From contig NZ_WBSM01000001.1 of assembly GCF_009299505.1 (NCBI RefSeq), positions 496,001-560,000 on the forward strand: 64,000 nt of DNA, read 5' to 3'. The translations under genes were made by a program, and so were the position numbers. This stretch comes from Bifidobacterium ramosum (GTDB lineage Bacteria; Actinomycetota; Actinomycetes; Actinomycetales; Bifidobacteriaceae). Positions 1 through 7,781 of the stretch are shown piece after piece. The stretch's first letter is position 1. The number at the start of each line of letters is the position of its first letter. The notes beneath the pieces were generated by a model. The model did not search any database, had not been told where the DNA came from, and was given only the letters and a program-made list of their open reading frames with translations.

Positions 1-1416
1 GACGATCGACGTGACGAGAGCGCCGTTGTCAAGGAACCATTTCAAGGCGTTGGCCGTGAGCTTGACCGCGTTCGCGAACACGGTCAGGTCGATCTTGGCG
101 AGACCGGCCAACGCGTCGACGAGCGGCTGCACCCAGCCGGACGCGGATTGACCAAGGCCGGACAGCTTCTCCCTGACGGTGTTCCATAGGTCGATGACCG
201 CGTCACGCGCCTTGAGGATCGCGTCGACGAGCGGCGAATCCTCCTCCACGTCGAACGCGTTGCGCAGCGCTCCGGTGAAGTCGCCGTTCATGATCAGGTC
301 ACGAAGACCGGTGAACGCGTCGCCCACCCATGAGACGGCCGCCTTGACGCGGGTCTTCATGTCGTTCAACGTCCCGCCGACCGATTCGACGGCCTGACGC
401 ATCGGTTCGGGCAGTTGCTGCGCCACGCTGCCCACCGCGTCCATGATGCCGGGCACGAGCCCCCTGGCGATCTGGATGACGCGTGGCACGACGTTCTTGA
501 CGACCGTGACGGCCGACGTGACCAGTTCGGACGTGAGCCCCGTCATGTCGGCGTTGTCCTTGCCGAGCTCCGCGAGCCAGTTGCCCCACGCGGCCTTCAT
601 CGACCCGACGGAACCCTCGATGGTGGTCGCGGCCTCCTTGGCGGTGGTGCCGCTGATGTCGAGTTTTTTCTGCACTCGGCTGATGGCCTCGACCACGTCC
701 GCGAACGAGTCGATCGACAGGTCGTTGCCCTGCTTCATGACCGCGGGCAGCTTGTTCGCGTCGGAGATGAGCCTCTTCATCTCCTCCTGTGTGCCGCCAT
801 ACCCCAGTTTGAGGTTGTCGAGCATCGTGTAGTTCTGCTTCGCGAACCCCTGATACGCCCATTGCAGGCTTTCGAGGTCGGTGCCCATCTTGTTGGCGTT
901 GTCCGCCATGTCCACGAGCGCCTGGTTGCCCATTCTGGCGGCCTCGGCGGTGTTCCCGCCGAGCGAGCTGACCAATGAGGCGGCGAAGCTCGTGACCTGG
1001 TTCATGTAGTCGTTCGCGGAGACGCCCGCGGTCCGGTACGCCTGGGCGGCGTACTCCTGCACGGTCTTGGACGCGTCCTTGAACAGCGTGTCGACGCCGC
1101 CGACGGCCTGCTCCCATGTGGCGTACGCATCCAACGCGCTCTTGCCGATCATCCCGATCGCGGGTATCGCGGCCGCGCTTGCCGCCAGACCGGCCTTGCC
1201 GATGCCGGCAAGCACCTTGCCCGCGCCGGACGCGATCTTCGACACTGCGCCGCCGAGCGTGGACGACAGACGGCCGGCGAAACCGTTACCGGCCGCCTCG
1301 CCGGCTCTCTGGCCGGTCGTTTTCGCCGGCCCTTCGAACGCGGCCTCGATCGCGCGGCCGACGCCCTTCATGCTGGGCACGATCGCCACGTACGCCTGCG
1401 CGAGCTGGTATGCCAT
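1..1416 (-). CDS. phage tail tape measure protein, N-terminal part
   Basis: This frame is open from the ATG at 1416 to the window edge, giving 472 visible residues; the C-terminus is missing. It begins MAYQLAQAYV, followed by a glycine/alanine-rich segment containing two hydrophobic stretches near residues 50-75. A TP901-type core with MGTDLESLQWAY and a KLGYGGTQEEM stretch comes next. In this family the protein sets tail length and is ejected with the DNA. It lies just downstream of the frameshifted tail chaperone pair, the position expected for a tape measure gene. A GGAGCACC ribosome-binding site precedes the start. Confidence 0.9.
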   Translation of the reverse strand, partial: MAYQLAQAYVAIVPSMKGVGRAIEAAFEGPAKTTGQRAGEAAGNGFAGRLSSTLGGAVSKIASGAGKVLAGIGKAGLAASAAAIPAIGMIGKSALDAYATWEQAVGGVDTLFKDASKTVQEYAAQAYRTAGVSANDYMNQVTSFAASLVSSLGGNTAEAARMGNQALVDMADNANKMGTDLESLQWAYQGFAKQNYTMLDNLKLGYGGTQEEMKRLISDANKLPAVMKQGNDLSIDSFADVVEAISRVQKKLDISGTTAKEAATTIEGSVGSMKAAWGNWLAELGKDNADMTGLTSELVTSAVTVVKNVVPRVIQIARGLVPGIMDAVGSVAQQLPEPMRQAVESVGGTLNDMKTRVKAAVSWVGDAFTGLRDLIMNGDFTGALRNAFDVEEDSPLVDAILKARDAVIDLWNTVREKLSGLGQSASGWVQPLVDALAGLAKIDLTVFANAVKLTANALKWFLDNGALVTSIV

Positions 1417-1437
1417 CAGCGGTGCTCCTCTGTTCTG

Positions 1438-2261
1438 TTATCCGTCCGCGCCGTCCGGAGTGCCGGACCGGTATGGTTCCGCTCCGATGTCGACGAACCG
1501 TTGGCTGCGGTATTCCTCGAATTCCTCGAGGGTCATCGCCACCGGCTTGATGGCGCGCCCCCGAGACTCCGGCACGGTCCGGCCGGGCTGCCGTTCCGTT
1601 TTCTTCGTTCCCGGACGCGGCAGCGGCTCGGGCCGTGGCCCGCGTTTCTTCGGGTCGGCGTTGCCCCACATCCACATGTTCATCTGGTCGGCCTGCAGGG
1701 CGAGCAGATGTTCGACGGGCGTCCATGCGTCCGGCACGTCGAGCCGGCGCCACACGAGGGAGCCGGGAGGCAGGTTCGCCGCGAGGTCCGCGCACGTGCC
1801 GACGCGGATCCCGCCATCCCATAGGTCGTCGAGGTCGAGCCCGTATGTTCGCCGCATGTCGGCCCGCAGCAGGTCCGGGCATTCATGCAGCAGGCATACG
1901 AGCGTCAGGAGTTTGGGGCGCTCTTCTCCAGCAGCTCGCCCATGAACTCCGTCACGGCCTTCATGGGGATGCGTCCGGTGGCGGGATCGCGCAATGCGGC
2001 CTTGACCTTCGGATAGGCGTCGCCGCACATCCTGCGCAGGAACGGGATGAGCTGGAACGCGCCTTCGGGGTTCTCCGCGGCGTTCTGCAGGTCGTACAGG
2101 TCCTCGAGCATGTCGAGGTCGTCGAAGATCGACGGGTCGACTCGCAGCGCGACGCCCTGCACGGTGATGGTCCTCGCCGGCCCTGCGGGCTTGTGGTCCC
2201 GAGGCGCGCCGGCGGGCTCGTTGTTCGGGATGAGGCTGTTGCTATGGCGTTTGCGTGACAT
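1438..2261 (-). CDS. tail assembly chaperone, long frameshift product (gpGT-like)
   Basis: This is the extended product made when ribosomes slip -1 at 1911-1917. It consists of about the first 117 residues of the short chaperone followed by the overlapping downstream frame, 274 residues in total; 824 nt plus one re-read base gives exactly 275 codons. The extension contains RRTYGLDLDDLW and a basic proline-rich region ending in TPDGADG. In lambda-like siphophages the G and GT proteins coat the tape measure protein and recruit the major tail protein. The extension has no convincing start of its own, which supports expression by frameshift. Confidence 0.82.
1905..2261 (-). CDS. tail assembly chaperone, short product (gpG-like)
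   Basis: A 118-residue protein lying between the major tail protein and tape measure genes, the standard place for the G-type chaperone. It has a basic N-terminus (MSRKRHSNS), then a helical region with DDLDMLEDLYDLQNAAENPEG and an EFMGELLEKSAPNS end. The start at 2261 has a GGAGAAGCGA site just upstream. Its last codons hold the slippery heptamer, so normal termination gives this form and slippage gives the long form. Sequence alone would not identify the family; size, position and the frameshift signal do. Confidence 0.83.
   Translation of the reverse strand: MSRKRHSNSLIPNNEPAGAPRDHKPAGPARTITVQGVALRVDPSIFDDLDMLEDLYDLQNAAENPEGAFQLIPFLRRMCGDAYPKVKAALRDPATGRIPMKAVTEFMGELLEKSAPNS
1911..1917 (-). 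promoter_or_regulatory. programmed -1 ribosomal frameshift site CCCAAAC
   Basis: Read on the minus strand, the zero-frame codons are CCA AAC preceded by C, which fits the canonical X XXY YYZ slippery heptamer. It sits two codons before the stop of the short chaperone (TGA at 1905-1907). A -1 slip joins it exactly to the open frame ending at 1438. Confidence 0.85.
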
Positions 2262-2322
2262 TCGCTTCTCCGATCACAAAAGGGCCCGCTTCTCATGGAT
2301 GATCTCAAAAAAGGGGAAGGGG

Positions 2323-2365
2323 TTCCGCATGCGGCGAAGAAGCGGGGAAGAAGCCGCATGCGGAA
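2323..2365 (-). terminator. hairpin between major tail protein and chaperone genes
   Basis: Perfect 13-bp arms (2323-2335 and 2353-2365, core CCGCATGCGG) enclose 17 nt. On the minus strand the hairpin is followed within about 10 nt by a CTTTTTT tract. It probably reduces read-through from the highly expressed major tail gene into the chaperone and tape measure genes. Each arm is itself a palindrome. Confidence 0.6.
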
Positions 2366-2385
2366 GAATTCGGGGCGTCGCCGCG

Positions 2386-2958
2386 TCACTTGCCGGCGGA
2401 CGCCGGCTTGCTGATGTACTCGATGCTGGTGACGCCGTTGCCCATGTCGTTGAACGCGCAGGTAACGTCGTAGACGCTCGCGTCGCCGGCGTGCTCCTGA
2501 CGTTCGCCGAACTCGGCGCGGGACGAGGCGCCGGCCACGAGACGGTCCAGCACTCCGCCGGTCTTGATCATCTCGAACACGAGGGGGAAGTCCTCGTCGG
2601 ACGGCATCGCGTGCTTGATGGTCATGTTCTTGTCCATGCCGGTCACGTTCTCTCCGCCGTAGCGCAGCTTCGCGGCCTCGAGGCGGAGCACTTCGAGGAG
2701 CTTGAACTGCGCGGACTCCGCGTACGAGCTGATGACCTTCATGACGGTGTTGCCGTTCGCGTCCTTGACCTCGGTCGTGTCGGTGTCGGACGCGATCGTC
2801 AGACCGTCCTCGTCGAGGTAGCCGAGCAGCTTGTAGGCCGCCGGCAGCGGGGTCGTCGCGTCGGTCGGCAGCGGGGAGCCGTGCGGCGCCCAGTAGATGT
2901 ATCCGCCGATCTTGAACTTTCCGAGCGACACGTTGGTCGCGTCATTCGCTTCGGCCAT
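2386..2958 (-). CDS. major tail protein
   Basis: A 190-residue protein forming the tail tube. It starts MAEANDATNVSLGKFKIGGY and contains IYWAPHGSPLPTDATTPLPAAYKLLGY, the N-terminal pattern of actinophage major tail proteins. Its C-terminal part resembles other tube proteins (YDVTCAFNDMGNGVTSIEY). An AAAGGAAAC site precedes the ATG at 2958. It lies between the tail completion gene and the chaperones, as in other siphophages, and is followed by a hairpin that would favour high expression of this gene alone. Confidence 0.85.
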   Translation of the reverse strand: MAEANDATNVSLGKFKIGGYIYWAPHGSPLPTDATTPLPAAYKLLGYLDEDGLTIASDTDTTEVKDANGNTVMKVISSYAESAQFKLLEVLRLEAAKLRYGGENVTGMDKNMTIKHAMPSDEDFPLVFEMIKTGGVLDRLVAGASSRAEFGERQEHAGDASVYDVTCAFNDMGNGVTSIEYISKPASAGK

Positions 2959-2979
2959 GATGTTTCCTTTCGCGATGGT

Positions 2980-3348
2980 TCAGCCCACCTGGATGGTGGG
3001 CTGGATGAGTATCTGGTAACGGGCCCGCCCGTCCGGGGCGGGGAAGTCGGACATTCCGGTCACGTCCACGCAGGCGACCATGTCGAGCAGGGGGAGGCGT
3101 TGGAGACGAGGCAGCACGAGGCTTGAGGCGGCGTCGGCGACCTGGTACGAGGATCGTCCCCACACCTGCACGGCGACCAGCGGGCGAGACCGGAACCATT
3201 CCTCGACGCCGCCGACGCGTTCCACGGTGACGAACGTCGACGGGTCGGCGGAATCGGAGTCGAACGGCACATCCATCGACGCCGGCCAGTCCGCGAGAGC
3301 CGGATCCGCGTTCAACCAGGCGACGACGGTTTTCTCGACCGGGGCCAT
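2980..3348 (-). CDS. tail terminator / tail completion-like protein
   Basis: 122 residues starting MAPVEKTVVAWL. The open frame extends further upstream, but the ATG at 3348 overlaps the stop of the preceding gene by ATGA and gives a normal N-terminus. Visible features are PASMDVPFDSD, VTVERVGGVEEWFRSRPLVAVQVWG and a C-terminal YQILIQPTIQVG. Position before the major tail protein and size fit the family that caps the growing tail. Assignment rests mainly on synteny. Confidence 0.65.
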   Translation of the reverse strand: MAPVEKTVVAWLNADPALADWPASMDVPFDSDSADPSTFVTVERVGGVEEWFRSRPLVAVQVWGRSSYQVADAASSLVLPRLQRLPLLDMVACVDVTGMSDFPAPDGRARYQILIQPTIQVG

Positions 3349-3629
3349 CAGCCGCCTCCCAACGCCTTGACGAGCGTGTTGTGCTTCGCGTTGTGCTTCC
3401 AGCATCCGGGGTCGCCGCTGCTGGTGGCGATGGCGACCGCGCCCGGTTCGGTGGGGATCGGACCCAACGCGCGGAACTGCGCGTGCTCTGGATGCGAGCA
3501 TTCGCTCAGGGCGCGCTGGTTCGCACGGTCGGCGAGCTTCTCGGCCTCGGATTTGATCGCGCCCAACACGGCCGGCGACTGGCGGAACGCGGTGAAGCCG
3601 GCGAGGTTCAGTTTCACGTGAGCGCTCAT
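3348..3629 (-). CDS. phage neck / HK97 gp10-like connector protein
   Basis: 93 residues. The N-terminus (MSAHVKLNLAGFTAFRQSPAVLGAIKSEAEKLADRAN) is helical and resembles small head-tail connector or tail-component proteins, and the end is basic and glycine-rich. An AAAGGATAAG site precedes the ATG at 3629, and the stop overlaps the next start. It sits in the connector cluster between the capsid and the major tail protein. The exact role is inferred from position. Confidence 0.6.
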   Translation of the reverse strand: MSAHVKLNLAGFTAFRQSPAVLGAIKSEAEKLADRANQRALSECSHPEHAQFRALGPIPTEPGAVAIATSSGDPGCWKHNAKHNTLVKALGGG

Positions 3630-3632
3630 GAC

Positions 3633-3980
3633 TTATCCTTTCGAATCGGTCAGTTCGACGGTGAGGTTCCACCGGGTGGGTGTGATCCCGCCGTCGACCG
3701 GCAGCGGATCACCCACCACCCGATAGCCGTGGTCGCGCACGGTGACGATCGCGCCCCTGAGACTGCGGTACGTCCACGTGCGCGGGAACGCCAGGGTGAG
3801 CGCGACGGTGATGCCCTCGGGGCGGGTGGAGTCCGTGGCGTTCGAGTCCGCGCCCGGTTTGACGAGCACGTCGTCGACCGTCTCGGATTCGGTTCGCCAT
3901 ATGGGATTGTTGCCGCCGTCACGTTCACCGCTGTCCGCACGCCACGTGACGGTCACCCGTTCGCCATGCAACCGGCTCAT
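3633..3980 (-). CDS. head closure / head-tail joining protein
   Basis: 115 residues, MSRLHGERVTVTWRADSGERDG at the N-terminus. I chose ATG 3980 over an in-frame upstream codon because it overlaps the previous stop as ATGA. The protein looks beta-rich, with SETVDDVLVKPGADS, GITVALTLAFPRTW and RGAIVTVRDHGYRVVGDP segments, a pattern seen in short head closure proteins. It is one of four small consecutive connector genes. Function is inferred from gene order and this pattern. Confidence 0.62.
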   Translation of the reverse strand: MSRLHGERVTVTWRADSGERDGGNNPIWRTESETVDDVLVKPGADSNATDSTRPEGITVALTLAFPRTWTYRSLRGAIVTVRDHGYRVVGDPLPVDGGITPTRWNLTVELTDSKG

Positions 3981-4378
3981 GCTGATGCCTCCCCGTTCGA
4001 CAAATCGATCGACCACATGCGCTGCACGCCGCAGCCCAACGACCGCAGTTCCGATTTCGTCAGGTACAGGTCGCCGTCGGGGTTGCTGTACGAGTACGAT
4101 TCGGTGAACCCGTTCGCGGTCTGCGTGCCCTGCGTCACCCCGGCCAGATCCCGGTTGAGCATGGCCCGTTTGACCATCGCGCAGCAGACGCGCCGCAACG
4201 TGGCCTCGGAGGATTCACGCCAGCGTGGGCAGTCGGTCATGATCTTGTCCGACGCGTCCGCGAGCAGCGTCTCCGCGGTCTCCCGTTCGTCCGGAGTCAA
4301 TGCACGCCAGCGTTTGACGAGATCATCGGCCACCGCGAACGGTGGATGCGGTGTCGCGTCGTTGTTGCCGTCGGCCAT
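3977..4378 (-). CDS. head-tail adaptor, Gp19/Gp15/Gp42-like
   Basis: 133 residues. The segment VADDLVKRWRALTPDERE, then AETLLADASDKIMTDCPRW, a central RRVCCAMVKRAML and a late SNPDGDLYLTKSELRSLG follow the pattern of the Gp19/Gp15/Gp42 adaptor family of actinobacterial phages. These proteins bind below the portal and join the head to the tail. It follows the capsid and fibre genes and is translationally coupled to the next connector gene. Confidence 0.78.
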   Translation of the reverse strand: MADGNNDATPHPPFAVADDLVKRWRALTPDERETAETLLADASDKIMTDCPRWRESSEATLRRVCCAMVKRAMLNRDLAGVTQGTQTANGFTESYSYSNPDGDLYLTKSELRSLGCGVQRMWSIDLSNGEASA

Positions 4379-4392
4379 GCGCGCACCTCCTG

Positions 4393-4866
4393 CTAGGCGG
4401 CGATCACGCCGGACGTGCGCAACTGGGCGAGCAGCGCGTTGACCGTGGTCACGATCGCCGGAGCGGTCGCGTCGGCGGCGAGGTTCGCGACGGCCGCGCC
4501 CTTCTTCACGCCGCCCAACGCGGTGCCGGCCGCGGGCAGCGTGTACGGCGTGCCCGCGCCGATCGCGGTGCGGGCCGCGGCCGCGTCGGTCGCCTTCATC
4601 ACGGCCCGGCCGGTCACGGTTACACCCGTCAGCGTGTCCGCGGTCGGAGCTGTAGGAACGGCGGGGATGACGCCTTTGGCGAGCTTGTCGGCGGTGATGC
4701 CGCCCGCGAGCATCGCGTTCGTGACCGAACCCGCCGCGGGAGCGCCGCCGATGTCGACCGGATTGCCGTCAGCGTCGAATGCGGCGACCTGTTCGATGAG
4801 CTGCCCGGGTTCGGGCTTGTCCTGGTGCACGAACTGCACCTGAGCGTTCAATCCCATGACGATCAC
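4393..4866 (-). CDS. head fibre-like protein
   Basis: 157 residues if the GTG at 4866, which overlaps the capsid stop as GTGA, is used; an ATG at 4857 is an alternative. After a short VQFVHQDKPEPGQL start, the protein becomes alanine/threonine-rich with TADTLTGVTVTGRAVMKA, ARTAIGAGTPYTLPAAG and GGVKKGAAVANL. This resembles head fibre/decoration proteins (phi29 gp8.5-like) found next to capsid genes. It may decorate the capsid surface and aid adsorption. Confidence 0.72.
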   Translation of the reverse strand: MIVMGLNAQVQFVHQDKPEPGQLIEQVAAFDADGNPVDIGGAPAAGSVTNAMLAGGITADKLAKGVIPAVPTAPTADTLTGVTVTGRAVMKATDAAAARTAIGAGTPYTLPAAGTALGGVKKGAAVANLAADATAPAIVTTVNALLAQLRTSGVIAA

Positions 4867-5813
4867 GCTCCCGTGGTGCCGGCCGGCTGGATCACGTACG
4901 CCGGGAAGCGCTTGGTCTTGTCCGGCTGCACGTCGTTGATTGGGTTCGCGATCTGGAAGCCGACGCGGAACACGACGCGCATGGCCACGCAGTCCTGCTG
5001 CGCAAGGTTGAGCACGACCTTGCCGTCGTCGTCGGTGATGACCGCCTGGTCAAGCATCTTGTACGTGATGTCCTGACGGATACCGACCACGAAGTTCGAC
5101 CAGTCGGCGCCGAGCAGCAAGGCCTTGGTGGTGTCCCACGCGCCGTTCGTGACCTCGTTGAGACCAAATCCGTACAGGGTGGAAGGGGTGCCGGACGCGA
5201 GCGACGGCACGTAGATCGGCGAACCGTTCGCGTTACGCAGACCGATCAGCTGCCAGTTGAGGCCTGGCTGCGAGGCGAAACCGTTCATCGCGAAACCCTG
5301 CTCCGCGAGCTTCTGGCCCATCGACGCGACGTCCTTGGCGAGATCCTTGCCCTGCGTGAGCGTATTGCCCGCGGCGATGGCCTGCGGGATGATGCCGTCG
5401 GGGAACGAAGCGGGCTTGTCCACGCCGAACAGGGTCGCCTGATCCAGCTTGTAGCCGAGAGCCGCCGCCAGACGAGGCTGCACCTCGCTCCACAGCGGGA
5501 TGCCGGAATCGGCGATGACGGCCTCCGGAATCGGTACGATCGCGGCCATCTCCTCGGCCGTGATGCTCAGGCCGCTCCACTTCATCTTCGTGGTCTGCTT
5601 GAGACCGGTGTCGCCGCCGACCCAGTAGGCGAGCGGCTTGGAATCCAGCACCGGCTGAACGCGCGTACGCGTCGACATGCGGATCTGACGCATACGGGTC
5701 AGGGACACGGACGACTTCGGCGCATCCTGGATGATCTGGTTGGCGTACTCGGTGGGGATGAGACCACCGCCGAGATCACCGCTGGTGATGATGGAATTCA
5801 CGTTGGAAGCCAT
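4863..5813 (-). CDS. major capsid protein, HK97 fold
   Basis: 316 residues from ATG 5813. A GTG one codon upstream is possible but too close to the AAAGGA site. The N-terminal ITSGDLGGGLIPTEYANQIIQDAP, the E-loop-like VLDSKPLAYWVGGDTGLKQTT and the SGLSITAEEMAAIVPIPEAVIADS segment are typical of HK97-type capsid proteins of the phi-C31/Gp5 kind. The late VVFRVGFQIANPINDVQPDK also fits. It follows the scaffold gene; no separate protease is visible. Confidence 0.93.
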   Translation of the reverse strand: MASNVNSIITSGDLGGGLIPTEYANQIIQDAPKSSVSLTRMRQIRMSTRTRVQPVLDSKPLAYWVGGDTGLKQTTKMKWSGLSITAEEMAAIVPIPEAVIADSGIPLWSEVQPRLAAALGYKLDQATLFGVDKPASFPDGIIPQAIAAGNTLTQGKDLAKDVASMGQKLAEQGFAMNGFASQPGLNWQLIGLRNANGSPIYVPSLASGTPSTLYGFGLNEVTNGAWDTTKALLLGADWSNFVVGIRQDITYKMLDQAVITDDDGKVVLNLAQQDCVAMRVVFRVGFQIANPINDVQPDKTKRFPAYVIQPAGTTGA

Positions 5814-5844
5814 CACTAGTCCTTTCTAATCAATGAAAATCGTT

Positions 5845-6327
5845 CTATTTGTTTTGGAGGATCGAGTCACGGAGCCAATCGCCGGACGAACCGCCACCGT
5901 CGGGCAATGGTTTCGAAGGAGCGGCATGCACGACAGGCCGGGTTCTCTCCGCGATGTACTCGTTGATGGCCTTCGCATGCGCCTGCATCGCTTCGAGCGA
6001 ATCACCGACGATGAGATTCGCCGGCAAGCCGGATTCCTCCGCCACCTGCGAGCGCCATGCGGATGTCTGTTTTTCGGCCTTCAGCGTGTCGAGTTCCTTT
6101 TGGAGTTTCGCGGTGCGAGCTTCGGCCTTTTGGGCTTCGCTCATCTGCGATTCTTTGAGCTGTTGCAGTTCGTCGGCGGCTGCCTTGTTGTCCTTGGCGC
6201 GTTTCTCCCATTCGCGTGAGTGGGAGACGGCTTCGCGGTATTTGGCCTCCCAGTCCGTGGGCTTGGTCTCGCCGTGCGGTTCGGCCGTGTCCTGCGGCTG
6301 TTCGGTGGTGTTGGCTTCCTCTGCCAT
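5845..6327 (-). CDS. capsid scaffold protein
   Basis: 160 residues starting MAEEANTTEQPQDTAE at ATG 6327, preceded by a strong AGGAGG site. The open frame continues upstream through a tRNA gene, so the longer start is wrong. Composition is acidic at the N-terminus, then a long coiled coil (about residues 30-95, KYREAVSHSREWEKRAKDNK onwards), then a SGLPANLIVGDSLEAM helix and a GSSGDWLRDSI end. This is the usual form of a phage scaffold, directly before the capsid gene. Confidence 0.85.
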   Translation of the reverse strand: MAEEANTTEQPQDTAEPHGETKPTDWEAKYREAVSHSREWEKRAKDNKAAADELQQLKESQMSEAQKAEARTAKLQKELDTLKAEKQTSAWRSQVAEESGLPANLIVGDSLEAMQAHAKAINEYIAERTRPVVHAAPSKPLPDGGGSSGDWLRDSILQNK

Positions 6328-6399
6328 GGGTTCCTCCTGTTGGGTGTATGGGCCCGTTGCGGGCGTGAAAGAGGCCGCCCGTGCGAGCGGCGGGATGAG

Positions 6400-6480
6400 T
6401 GGTGGGTGCAGGATTCGAACCTGCGTGGCGTGTGCGGCCGCTTTACAGGCGGCTCCATTCGGCCTCTCTGGCAACCCACC
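6400..6480 (-). tRNA. tRNA-Tyr (GUA), prophage-encoded
   Basis: The acceptor stem GGTGGGT/ACCCACC, a GCCGC/GCGGC anticodon stem with loop CTGTAAA (anticodon GTA), a longer variable arm as expected for class II tRNA-Tyr, and a GGTTCGAATCC T-loop are all present. CCA is not encoded. It lies inside the late operon, between the MuF gene and the scaffold gene, in the same direction. Confidence 0.9.
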
Positions 6481-6505
6481 GGGGATTGGGGTATGATCGA
6501 AGATG

Positions 6506-6551
6506 TAAGCGCCCCCGGCATCGCCCTTTTTGGTGAAGCCCGAGGCGCTTA
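6506..6551. repeat. inverted repeat at the MuF stop codon
   Basis: 8-bp arms (TAAGCGCC at 6506-6513, GGCGCTTA at 6544-6551) enclose a GC-rich interior. The right arm includes the MuF stop codon. On the minus strand it lies just before the tRNA-Tyr gene. It could help process the tRNA or act as a weak terminator; no T-tract follows. Confidence 0.4.
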
Positions 6552-7781
6552 CTTGATTCGCAGCAGCTTGCCGCTCTTGGTGATGACGTATACGGCTCCG
6601 CGGCGGAAGCGATGGCTCCGGTTGATGAATTCGACGAGTTGCTCATCGGTTAGGTAGAGGCTCTCCGTATTGTCGAATATCAGTCTTGTCGCATCAGCTT
6701 TCTTGCTGGTGTTGCCGAGGTAGGAGTCTATGGTTCTGGCGGTTTTGGCGGTGTCCAGGGTTTTGATCTCCGTGCCGCCTCTCCAATCCGCGAGCCCGGC
6801 TCTTTCCATGACATGCGTCCGGGGGTTCTCGATTTCCTTGTAATCCACTTGGAAGTACGGTTTGATGCCGTGCATGCGGGCCCGTTCGGCGGTGCGTATC
6901 TCCTGCGCGCGGTTCTCCTCGGTCTCCTTTCTCAGGGCTTCGTTGGCGAACTCTATTGCCGGTTGTGTGCCGTCGTACAGCCATTGGCGGTCGCGCCAGT
7001 CCATTTCGTGAAGGATCTCCCTTGTGATCCATTGGTCGAACGTCAATGGCGTGGCCTTGTCGTTCTCCTTGGCGAGTGGATCCAGATAGGTCTGCTGGTA
7101 TCTGTCCTGTGTGAGGAGATCCTCGACCGTGCTGCGGCATGCCGTATAGCGTTTGTAGAGCGCTTCGGGGTCGTATCCCTCGATTTTCGGGTTCTTTTTG
7201 TCCCAGTTGGGGATGATCTCGCAGTCGCAGTCGGCGTGGTAGTCGTTCATGTCGCCGCCGGCGGATTCCGCCGACGCGTACACGAAGCCACGGGAGGCGA
7301 GCATGATGCAGAACGCGCAGGTCGGCCCCTGCGGCACGCGCGCATAGCGTGGCTTGCGTGGATCCTTCCTCGCGTTGGCGTGGATCGTGTCCCGTCCGGA
7401 CTGTTTGACCCACCGGTCGAGCGCGGAGTTGGCCCAGGGAAGGAACTCCTCGGGGTCGTCACCGAAGAGCACCCCCGCCTTCCACCGGATGCTCTTGCGC
7501 ATGGCGGTGTCGTCGAACGGAGCCGCCGCCTGGGCGTCGTATTCCTCGTCGAACCATTTGCGGCGCGTCCGTTCGTACCATTCGGCGGCGGCCGTGCTGG
7601 ACTGGTCGCCGTACTTCGCGGCGACCGCCGGCAACAAGTCCAGCAGCGCGTCACGTTGCAGGCTGGGCGGCAGATCCTGTATCTGCTGCCAGATCCTGCC
7701 CAGTTCCAGCCGGGCGAGCCTGACCGCCTCCGACTGCGCGGTCTGCAGCGCCGTCAGATCCGTCCGGGTTATTTGCGGCAT
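6549..7781 (-). CDS. MuF-like minor capsid protein with a nuclease-like C-terminal domain
   Basis: 410 residues. The N-terminal part is the actinophage MuF/minor head type: a helical start, C155-x2-C158 in GPTCAFC, then ASRGFVYASAESAGG and YHADCDCE (H182, C185, C187), probably metal-binding. After a charged helical linker (270-305) the C-terminal about 100 residues differ: E338 and K340 in GGTEIKTL, then SKKADATRLIFDN and VYVITKSGKLLRI at the end. This resembles CdiA C-terminal tRNA nuclease domains with a PD-(D/E)xK-like core. MuF proteins of temperate phages are known to carry polymorphic toxins. It overlaps the portal gene by 131 nt. The toxin call is a motif judgement. Confidence 0.8.
   Translation of the reverse strand: MPQITRTDLTALQTAQSEAVRLARLELGRIWQQIQDLPPSLQRDALLDLLPAVAAKYGDQSSTAAAEWYERTRRKWFDEEYDAQAAAPFDDTAMRKSIRWKAGVLFGDDPEEFLPWANSALDRWVKQSGRDTIHANARKDPRKPRYARVPQGPTCAFCIMLASRGFVYASAESAGGDMNDYHADCDCEIIPNWDKKNPKIEGYDPEALYKRYTACRSTVEDLLTQDRYQQTYLDPLAKENDKATPLTFDQWITREILHEMDWRDRQWLYDGTQPAIEFANEALRKETEENRAQEIRTAERARMHGIKPYFQVDYKEIENPRTHVMERAGLADWRGGTEIKTLDTAKTARTIDSYLGNTSKKADATRLIFDNTESLYLTDEQLVEFINRSHRFRRGAVYVITKSGKLLRIK

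Noticed and set aside
2047-3126. Plus-strand open frame across the tail genes
   Set aside because: It spans the ends of several minus-strand genes and an intergenic hairpin, has no ribosome site and a composition typical of antisense translation.
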